Part shown: one piece after another, positions 30,020 through 36,358 of the stretch | Layout of the letters: the number at the start of each line of letters is the position of its first letter | Numbering within the stretch: position 1 is the first letter of the stretch | IMG/VR virus record: IMGVR_UViG_3300000128_000008 | Location: 1 to 37,046 of that record | Reading direction: 5' to 3' (one strand) | Length of the DNA: 37,046 nt | Origin: a virus | Position numbers and translations under genes: made by a program | The notes under the pieces: model-generated | What the model was told of the DNA's origin: nothing | Databases searched by the model: none | The model's input: the letters and a program-made list of their open reading frames with translations, nothing else

Positions 30020-31132
30020 ATGGAAATAATTTTAACTGAAAAACAATATGTCCATATACAAAATAATATTGATGTAGAAAAAACTAAAAAACACTTAACC
30101 GAGAAATGGGAAAACTTTAACGAAGAAGAAAAAAGTTTTATAGTTGAGATGATAAAAGTCATGAACCCTAATCAAGTTAAGACATTAAATGAGTCTTGGT
30201 GGAATACTATTGGTGATGTCATTGGGATATTTGACCCAACAGGTTTGGTTGATTTATTTAACGGACTTGATTATATGAGACAAGGGGATTACTTCTTTGG
30301 TATGTTGTCTATGGTTTCGGTAGTACCTTATGTTGGTGATGCGGTTGCTAAACCAATTATGTTTGGTAGTAAAGCTAGTAAAGGTTTTAAAGCGGCTAAT
30401 TCAGCTATGAAAATGGTTAAAAAAACCGGTGATGTTGCTGAGGGTAGTAAACTTTTATCTTCGGCGGCTAAGACTTCTCCTGCTATGAGTAAATTCGTAA
30501 ATACGTCTATTAGTTGGGGAGGTAAATTAAAATCACTTATTAATAAGATACCAGGTGGTAAAATGACGTCAGGATTTAGAAAAACACTCACTGATTGGAT
30601 TGATATGTTTACTATGGCTGCTAGAAATCAAAAGGTGTCCGGTAAAATCATGGGTAAATATGCTAAAAAATTAGGTAAGACTGACCCTAAATTAGCTAAA
30701 GAGTTAATGGGTCAGATGAAGAAAGAATTGTCGGGTAAAAATAAATTCTTTAAGAATTTTAAAGCTAATGACCCGACGTGGATGGCTAAGAATGTATGGC
30801 CCGGATTTTCCGTGAAGTTAATTAGGAATAGAGATTTAACTAGTTTAATGAGAAGAACTAAGTTTTATGCCGGATTATTAGATTATTTAGGTGTTGCTAA
30901 TTTTGTTGGTCCAGATGAGTTGGTAAAAGAAATGGGTAATAAAGCTTTTGATAGTTCTATGTCGGCATACGCGACTACACCTGAGGGTGAAAAGTATTGG
31001 TCGGAAGATATGTCAGGTGTAGGAGGTGAACAACAACAAATGAATAATACTCCACAACCACCACAGTCTCAAGTTAAAACTAAGGCTAAAGGATTCGCAA
31101 CAGATTTCATAAAAGATATAATAGGATTTTAA
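30020..31132 (+). CDS. Tagged protein with hydrophobic Gly/Ala-rich domain (370 aa)
   Basis: Start set at ATG 30020; the upstream in-frame TTG at 29969 lies in the terminator and before the promoter element. N-terminal tag MEIILTEKQYVHIQNNIDVE. Residues about 60-125 read WWNTIGDVIGIFDPTGLVDL, then YMRQGDYFFGMLSMVSVVPY and VGDAVAKPIMFGSKASKGFK. This looks like hydrophobic pre-toxin or membrane-active modules of polymorphic toxins. The rest is basic and helical and ends in a Pro/Gln linker. A virion protein that is ejected and acts on membranes is possible; function unproven. Confidence 0.55.
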   Translation: MEIILTEKQYVHIQNNIDVEKTKKHLTEKWENFNEEEKSFIVEMIKVMNPNQVKTLNESWWNTIGDVIGIFDPTGLVDLFNGLDYMRQGDYFFGMLSMVSVVPYVGDAVAKPIMFGSKASKGFKAANSAMKMVKKTGDVAEGSKLLSSAAKTSPAMSKFVNTSISWGGKLKSLINKIPGGKMTSGFRKTLTDWIDMFTMAARNQKVSGKIMGKYAKKLGKTDPKLAKELMGQMKKELSGKNKFFKNFKANDPTWMAKNVWPGFSVKLIRNRDLTSLMRRTKFYAGLLDYLGVANFVGPDELVKEMGNKAFDSSMSAYATTPEGEKYWSEDMSGVGGEQQQMNNTPQPPQSQVKTKAKGFATDFIKDIIGF

Positions 31133-31136
31133 AAAA

Positions 31137-33554
31137 ATGAGTTTAATTAACGAAGGTGGGGTAAGAGATATAAATAAATTATCCAAAAGATACGATAAAG
31201 CTAAAATTTATTTTCATCAAGACCTTGATGGGGTAACTACGGCTTTAGCTATGAAAAATTACTTAGAGGACAATGGTATTGAAGTTGTGGATTCTGAGAT
31301 AATACAATATGGGGATAAGGAATTCGCTATTAAAAAATCGGATGCTGAAGGAAATGTAATGCCTGTGTTAGTTGATTTTGCACATGGAAAACCAATGTTT
31401 ATAATACATACTGACCATCACGATAGTCAGGCTGGTGCTGATGAAACGGGGGCCACATCATTTAGACAATCCCGTTCAAATGTTGAGACAATATCTCAAG
31501 TATTGTCACCTAAAGACATATTTCCTAACGAAGATATTAAATTAATTTCAACTGTTGATTCTGCGGATTATTCAAGAAACGAGATTGATGTTGATAAAGT
31601 GATTAACTATTTATTCAAAATAGATACTGACTTACCGGTATTCAAAAATAAAATGTTATTAGGGTTAGTGATTAACAAATTATTATTGGCCTTTAAAAAC
31701 AAACCCGGTTTCTTGGAGGAGTTAGTTATGAACTCGACACCATCGCTTATGAATATTCTACAGAATATTAAAAGAATAATGAAGGAGAAGAATTTTCCTG
31801 ATGTTGATATATTACAAAGAAACGCCGATGACTATGTAAAACAAATGAAGACAAGTCCAAATGTAAAAGTTGACGACGGTATTATTGTTCAGTATGGTGG
31901 CGGAAGTATGTTTAAACCGGGTTCTTATGATAGATATACCCCATTTAAAAATAATCCTGATGCGGACTTTATCGTTATTGCTTGGCCATTAGGGTTAGTT
32001 CAAGCGTCTTGTAACCCATTTAAAAAAGAACGTGAACTTAAAGGTGTTAATTTAGGGGAATTGGCTCAAGAAGTTTTATCTAGGTGGGAGTCTCAGTTGA
32101 AAGAAAAAGAAATACCGTTATCGACAATTAAGTGGGTATCTGAATCCGGAAAAGGATTTGGACCTGAATCGGTAGGATTTACATTTAAAGATTTTGTTGC
32201 TTTATATGGTAAAAATTATAAAGATAAACAAGATGGTAGAGAAGATTTGTTAAACATTGGAGAAATGATGGAAACACCATTTGAAGACCTATCTGAAGAA
32301 GATAGAGATTACTTGGATGATATATCAGTAAATGCTTGGGATTTCATTCAAGCGGGTAGTGGGGGACATAAATGTATAACAAATATTGCCGGATTAAATT
32401 ATATGGGTAAGGGTACCAGACCACCTAAGGGTAAATACAAGTATAATAAAGATTCAGGTGACGCCCCATACATTAAATTTACTAAAATGATTCAACAAGA
32501 ATTCGTTAAAAAGTTAAGAGAAAAAATTAATGATTCGAAAGATATTCAGGAATCGTATGTAAAACAAATATTTAAATTAAAAGAATCTAAAAAAGCCGAA
32601 ATTATAAAATCTGACAGTAAAGAATTTATTGATAATTTAGAGAAAATTGATGGTGAAATTAGACAATCTGATAGTAAAACAATGACATTTAAAAAAAAAG
32701 TTGAGACATTTCAAGTCGCTTTAGAGTTGTTAGGTTATAATCTTATTCAGCATGGTGTTGACGGTTTATTTGGCCCTGAAACAGGTGAGGCTCTTAACAA
32801 ATTTAAAAAAGAAAATGGTGTTGAGTTAAGTAATAGTGGTACTTCGACTTTTGATGGTAAAACAAAAGAAGTTATGGTTGAAAAAATTAAAGATTTAAAT
32901 ATAACTGATGAAGATATTAAAAAATATATAATGCCTTCTAAAGAGTTTACATCATTAGACGGTAAAATAACTCATAAGTATAGTGGGAAAGCAGCTCAAA
33001 ACATCCAACGATTAGTTGATAAAATGATAGAGTACGGAGTTACTGATGTTGCATCTCAAATAGGTATGTTAGCGGTGATAGGTAAAGAGACTCATTTTAT
33101 AAATAAAAAAGAAAAAGGTTACCAAGGAACGTCTAACAGTAGAATAAGAAAAATATTTTCGAGGGCTAGAAAATTATCTGACGATAAACTAAATAATTTA
33201 AAGAAAAATTACGATGAGTTCTTTAACTTTGTATATAATGGTAGGATAGGTAATGACAATAATAATGATGGTTCTAAATATATTGGTAGAGGATTTAACC
33301 AATTAACGGGTAAATCTAACTATAAGAAGTATGGAAGTCAGGTTGGTATGGATTTGGTGAGTAATCCTGAAGTTATGTTAGATGATGACGTTGCCGCTGA
33401 AGTGGCGGTTAAGTTTTTAACTAAAAAGGGTTTACGTAATTTTTCAGACCCTAACGAAGCTACAATATATTATGCGGATATTAATTCCGGTAGCCCAAAA
33501 AAACGAGCTAGAGAAAATTCAATGAAAGAACTACAGAAATTTGATATTGCTTAA
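31137..33554 (+). CDS. DHH phosphoesterase fused to peptidoglycan-binding and GH19 lysozyme/chitinase domains (805 aa)
   Basis: One uninterrupted frame. N-terminal DHH domain: YFHQDLDGVTTALAMK (H27, D29, D31), HTDHHDSQ (D93-H94-H95), STVDSADYSRN, and a later GSGGHKCITNIAG (H411) like the DHHA1 GGGH motif; this is the RecJ/NrnA type of nuclease or phosphoesterase. Residues about 517-585 form a PG_binding_1 domain (VETFQVALELLGYN, GVDGLFGPETGEALNKFKKE). Residues about 618-805 form a GH19 domain: QIGMLAVIGKETHF (E651), KKEKGY (E659), YIGRGFNQLTGKSNYKKYGS and NPEVMLDDD. Similar DHH proteins usually stand alone in phages. No signal peptide. Confidence 0.85.
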   Translation: MSLINEGGVRDINKLSKRYDKAKIYFHQDLDGVTTALAMKNYLEDNGIEVVDSEIIQYGDKEFAIKKSDAEGNVMPVLVDFAHGKPMFIIHTDHHDSQAGADETGATSFRQSRSNVETISQVLSPKDIFPNEDIKLISTVDSADYSRNEIDVDKVINYLFKIDTDLPVFKNKMLLGLVINKLLLAFKNKPGFLEELVMNSTPSLMNILQNIKRIMKEKNFPDVDILQRNADDYVKQMKTSPNVKVDDGIIVQYGGGSMFKPGSYDRYTPFKNNPDADFIVIAWPLGLVQASCNPFKKERELKGVNLGELAQEVLSRWESQLKEKEIPLSTIKWVSESGKGFGPESVGFTFKDFVALYGKNYKDKQDGREDLLNIGEMMETPFEDLSEEDRDYLDDISVNAWDFIQAGSGGHKCITNIAGLNYMGKGTRPPKGKYKYNKDSGDAPYIKFTKMIQQEFVKKLREKINDSKDIQESYVKQIFKLKESKKAEIIKSDSKEFIDNLEKIDGEIRQSDSKTMTFKKKVETFQVALELLGYNLIQHGVDGLFGPETGEALNKFKKENGVELSNSGTSTFDGKTKEVMVEKIKDLNITDEDIKKYIMPSKEFTSLDGKITHKYSGKAAQNIQRLVDKMIEYGVTDVASQIGMLAVIGKETHFINKKEKGYQGTSNSRIRKIFSRARKLSDDKLNNLKKNYDEFFNFVYNGRIGNDNNNDGSKYIGRGFNQLTGKSNYKKYGSQVGMDLVSNPEVMLDDDVAAEVAVKFLTKKGLRNFSDPNEATIYYADINSGSPKKRARENSMKELQKFDIA

Positions 33555-33580
33555 ATAACTTTAACTATAATAGTAGTAAT

Positions 33581-33606
33581 AAAAAAGACCTAATTAGGTC
33601 TTTTTT
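33581..33606. terminator. Bidirectional terminator, perfect 26-base palindrome
   Basis: AAAAAAGACCTAA and its exact complement, between convergent genes. It overlaps the last codons and stop of the minus-strand DUF192 gene. Confidence 0.85.
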
Positions 33607-33944
33607 ATTTTAATGGTATCTCCTACATTACACCCCATCTTATCGCAGGACCCTGAAGGTAGTTCTAAAACCATATTACCTTTACCACAAAAATTATCGC
33701 AATCTTTTGTTTTACAAGGTTGACAATCTTTATGTATTTTAGTGATTACTTTATCTTTAATAAATATAATGTCCAAAGGTATGATACAGTTCTTCATCCA
33801 AAAACAATGTTCGTTACCACCCATCAAAAATAACATACCACTAAAGGTCGAATCAAATTTCTTCCCCATCATTCCTTTTTGGATATCAGTTGGTTTGTCG
33901 ACTATTTTAACGTTGAATCCGTAGTTATTTATTATTACTTTCAT
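33594..33944 (-). CDS. DUF192 protein with extra cysteines (116 aa)
   Basis: DUF192 signatures: IQKGMMGKKF, GMLFLMGG, FWMKNCIIPLDIIFI and MVLELPSGS followed by VGDTIKI. DUF192 proteins are usually secreted and of unknown role; this copy has no signal peptide. The loop between the last two motifs holds four Cys (CQPCKTKDCDNFC), with two more at SCDKMGC, absent from typical members, so a metal site is possible. Short A/T-rich upstream region; TATTTATC lies 11 bases before the start. Confidence 0.8.
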   Translation of the reverse strand: MKVIINNYGFNVKIVDKPTDIQKGMMGKKFDSTFSGMLFLMGGNEHCFWMKNCIIPLDIIFIKDKVITKIHKDCQPCKTKDCDNFCGKGNMVLELPSGSCDKMGCNVGDTIKIKKT

Positions 33945-34033
33945 AATGATAAATATTAGGGTAATTGATAAATTAAAAAATAACTTTATTAAATATATTT
34001 TATATTGATATTGGCTTTTACTAAAAAACGAAG

Positions 34034-34135
34034 TATTTATGGTTTATATACAGCCCAACAACCCTTTCTTTAATTAAATAAGTTGGTTTAACATTAGAAA
34101 ATCTCATTAATTAAAATTTTTGAGGTTTTTTTTTT
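34034..34135 (+). ncRNA. Possible small non-coding transcript in the 244-base gap
   Basis: Speculative. TATTTATGG at 34034 (context GAAGTATTTAT, as at 18513) is followed by no good ORF but by a small stem CCAAC / GTTGG (34055-34059 with 34082-34086) and a weak terminator-like stem (34098-34106 with 34121-34129) before a T run. No known RNA family recognised; the gap 33945-34188 has no other feature except the next promoter. Confidence 0.2.
34098..34134 (+). terminator. Weak terminator-like hairpin
   Basis: AAAATCTCA pairs with TGAGGTTTT (one U-G pair) around a 14-base loop, with a long T run. The T run also supplies the TTTG of the next promoter. Confidence 0.35.
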
Positions 34136-34165
34136 TGTTTTATTGAAAAATGTTTAGTATCTTTG
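34134..34165 (+). promoter_or_regulatory. Bacteroidetes-type promoter
   Basis: TTTG at 34134-34137, 20-base spacer, TATCTTTG at 34158-34165, 24 bases before the ATG at 34189. A full consensus match. Confidence 0.75.
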
Positions 34166-34188
34166 TATAAGAAATAAAACGAGATATT

Positions 34189-34458
34189 ATGACAAAAAAT
34201 TATTCAATCGTGATTCAACACGAAACTTACGGGAAATTGTTAAATGAGGTATTCATTGATGGGATACAGTTTAAAATATTTCTTAAGATGGTTCAGGGAT
34301 GTATTGAATTAAAAAACGATTTAAGTTTCTTCAACGGGATTGATTTCTTAGTACATATACCTTATAAACATTTGGTTGAATGTATTATTACAACTTCGAA
34401 TGTTGAATATACGTTAGCTGACCACATGAGAAGTAAAATAGAGTCTGAAATAAGTTAA
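34189..34458 (+). CDS. Hypothetical protein (89 aa)
   Basis: Begins MTKNYSIVIQHETYGKLLNE and has mixed beta/alpha pattern with VHIPYKHLVECIITTSN. No family recognised. Own host-type promoter; next gene 10 bases on. Confidence 0.55.
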   Translation: MTKNYSIVIQHETYGKLLNEVFIDGIQFKIFLKMVQGCIELKNDLSFFNGIDFLVHIPYKHLVECIITTSNVEYTLADHMRSKIESEIS

Positions 34459-34468
34459 GAACAAAAAA

Positions 34469-34957
34469 ATGGGAACAAATTACAGAAGAATTCCTAAGTC
34501 TGAGGTGATAAGGAATAAACAAGTAAAACTAACCGAAAGGGTGGTCAAGTTAGATACGTCGGAACTATCAGATATTGGTGCAGGGTTTAGAACTATCGGA
34601 AAAGGTTGGGATATGATGTCACCGTGGGATGAATTTATTGAAGGGATGGATATTCATTTAGGTAAACGTAGTTCGGGTTGGAAGTTCTGTTGGAATTTTC
34701 ATGAGAATAAATATTACAGTAATAAAGATGAATTGATTGAGTTTATTTTATCTGGTAGGGTTGTAAATGAATACGGTGAAGAAATAGAGTCACAAGACTT
34801 TTTAGATATGGCGTTTGAGTGGGGACAACCCGATGGTTTATCCGTAAACGAGGAATATTATAAAAGTAATGAACAGGACTCATTTTTTAATGACCCAAAA
34901 CACTATGACACAATAATTGATGGTCTTCGTGTGTCATCGACAACTGAGTTTTCCTAA
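34469..34957 (+). CDS. Conserved MGTNY...HxGKxSxGW family protein (162 aa)
   Basis: The start MGTNYRR and the block IHLGKRSSGWKFCWNFH, followed by NEYGEEIESQDFLDMA, match a small protein family common in phages and bacteria that typically starts MGTNYY and has a CxxC pair plus HIGKSSxGW. This copy lacks the CxxC pair and has an extended N-terminal loop. No function is known to me. Confidence 0.6.
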   Translation: MGTNYRRIPKSEVIRNKQVKLTERVVKLDTSELSDIGAGFRTIGKGWDMMSPWDEFIEGMDIHLGKRSSGWKFCWNFHENKYYSNKDELIEFILSGRVVNEYGEEIESQDFLDMAFEWGQPDGLSVNEEYYKSNEQDSFFNDPKHYDTIIDGLRVSSTTEFS

Positions 34958-34980
34958 TTCTCAATAAAAAATAGGATGGT

Positions 34981-35043
34981 GGGGTTGACCGGTAATTTAA
35001 ATCAATCGGTCCCAATAAAAAAGGAGGTTAACCCCTCCTTTTT
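34981..35043 (+). promoter_or_regulatory. Possible transcription attenuator (alternative hairpins)
   Basis: A terminator stem AAAAGGAGG / CCTCCTTTT (35019-35027 with 35034-35042) plus T run is preceded by GGGGTTGACC (34981-34990), which can pair with GGTTAACCCC (35026-35035; nine Watson-Crick pairs and one G-U) and so break the terminator. A third stem GACCG / CGGTC (34987-34991 with 35007-35011) would in turn block that pairing. This is the classic three-element design; function is inferred. Confidence 0.45.
35019..35043 (+). terminator. Rho-independent terminator after 34957 gene
   Basis: 9-bp stem around the loop TTAACC, followed by T residues. It may be conditional (see attenuator entry). 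Confidence 0.8.
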
Positions 35044-35054
35044 CTTTTTCTCGA

Positions 35055-35068
35055 TATTTATTAATAAA
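35055..35068 (+). promoter_or_regulatory. TATTTATTAATAAA element, putative phage promoter
   Basis: Starts 21 bases before the ATG at 35076, just past a terminator. Confidence 0.45.
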
Positions 35069-35075
35069 TTATAGA

Positions 35076-35387
35076 ATGATGAAAAAAAATATTATAGTAT
35101 CTGAAGAGCAATTAAGAATGTTATCCGATAAGGTTAAAACGGTTAAAGAAGATAAGCATAGTCATTCTATGGCTAAGAAACAATTATTTACTATATCTAC
35201 TTTAGCGAATAAAATGTGGGAAGAAATGGACGATAACGAACAATTAGAGGATTGGCAAGAAAGTAAAATAGCACAAGCGGAACAAAGTATTATTGCCGTT
35301 GTTAAATCATTTATGTATGATGAATTCATTGAAACACCTCAAGGTTTAGAGGGTATTAATTTAGATGATATTGTTATTGGACAATAA
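35076..35387 (+). CDS. Tagged small phage protein (103 aa)
   Basis: Begins MMKKNIIVSEEQLRMLSDKV, similar to the N-terminal tag of other TATTTAT genes, then KHSHSMAKKQLFTISTLANK and EQLEDWQESKIAQAEQSIIA. The LEDW-x3-KIAxAEQ block is recurrent in small structural proteins of pelagic and other phages. Either of two consecutive ATGs (35076, 35079) may be the start. No enzymatic motif. Confidence 0.6.
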   Translation: MMKKNIIVSEEQLRMLSDKVKTVKEDKHSHSMAKKQLFTISTLANKMWEEMDDNEQLEDWQESKIAQAEQSIIAVVKSFMYDEFIETPQGLEGINLDDIVIGQ

Positions 35388-35411
35388 TTTGTAATAACAT
35401 TTTACATTTAG

Positions 35412-35446
35412 AAATCTTTATCTTATTATTAGGTAAAGATTTTTTT
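35412..35446 (+). terminator. Terminator-like hairpin touching the rmlB start codon
   Basis: 12-bp stem AAATCTTTATCT / AGGTAAAGATTT (one U-G pair; 35412-35423 with 35431-35442), 7-base loop, then a T run whose end touches the ATG at 35447. Confidence 0.75.
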
Positions 35447-36358
35447 ATGTCAAAAATTATAGTAACAGGAGGTTTTGGGTTTATTGGTTCCCATTTCGTA
35501 AATTATGTTTTAGAAAATACCAAACACGAGGTTATGATTATTGATAACCTTACTTACGCGTCTAACTTAAATAATGTTAAGGGTGATGTCGAATTCTTAA
35601 AAAAAGATATTTGTAATATTACTGAAGAAGATTTAGGTGAGTATGAGTATATTGTTCATTTCGCGGCTGAATCACACGTAGATAATTCGATTAAGAATGG
35701 GTTACCATTTGTTAAGACAAATGTTGAGGGAACGTATAACCTATTGGAAGTTTCTAGAAAGAATAAAAACCTCAAAAAGTTTTTTCATATCTCAACAGAT
35801 GAAGTTTACGGGGATATGGATGATTATGAAGGTTTTAAAATAAGTGATGAGGACTTTAATCTTGTTGGTAGTTCTTATTATTCAGCAACTAAAGTAGGTT
35901 CAGATATGTTAGTTATGGCGGCTGGAAGGACTTTTGGATTACCATATTTGATTAGTAGAACCTGTAATAATTATGGTGAGAATCAACATGATGAAAAATT
36001 CTTACCTAAAATTATTAAATCGATAAAAGAAGGTAAAGAAATACCGGTATATGGTGATGGTGAACACATTAGAGAATGGATACACGCTGACGATAACTCT
36101 AAAGCTATTTATACTTTATTGACTTCAGATAAAGTAAAAAAGGTTTATAATATTGGTACCGGAGAATTATATACTAATAATGAGATAATATCGATGGTAG
36201 GTGACATCTTAGGTGAAGAAGTAAAATTCAAATACGTTGAGGATAGATTAGGTCACGATAGAAGATATACCTTAGATAGTGGTAGATATATAAACGAGTT
36301 TGGAGATATTCAAAATACAAGATTAAAAAATTGGTTAACAAAAAGAATTAAAGGATGA
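35447..36358 (+). CDS. rmlB: dTDP-glucose 4,6-dehydratase
   Basis: Short-chain dehydrogenase/reductase that converts dTDP-glucose to dTDP-4-keto-6-deoxyglucose. NAD-binding TGGFGFIG at 7-14; [11 protein letters not shown] with the catalytic T117-D118-E119; YSATK with Y145 and K149; then [20 protein letters not shown] and the sugar-nucleotide segment [12 protein letters not shown]. At 303 residues it is somewhat shorter than the usual ~340-360. It is coupled to rmlA (ATGA overlap), giving the first two steps of dTDP-deoxysugar synthesis, likely for virion or DNA glycosylation or host-surface change. Confidence 0.92.
   Translation: MSKIIVTGGFGFIGSHFVNYVLENTKHEVMIIDNLTYASNLNNVKGDVEFLKKDICNITEEDLGEYEYIVHFAAESHVDNSIKNGLPFVKTNVEGTYNLLEVSRKNKNLKKFFHISTDEVYGDMDDYEGFKISDEDFNLVGSSYYSATKVGSDMLVMAAGRTFGLPYLISRTCNNYGENQHDEKFLPKIIKSIKEGKEIPVYGDGEHIREWIHADDNSKAIYTLLTSDKVKKVYNIGTGELYTNNEIISMVGDILGEEVKFKYVEDRLGHDRRYTLDSGRYINEFGDIQNTRLKNWLTKRIKG

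Noticed and set aside
34045-34100. The CCAAC/GTTGG stem region, considered as a tRNA
   Set aside because: No cloverleaf, acceptor stem or T-loop sequence could be found.
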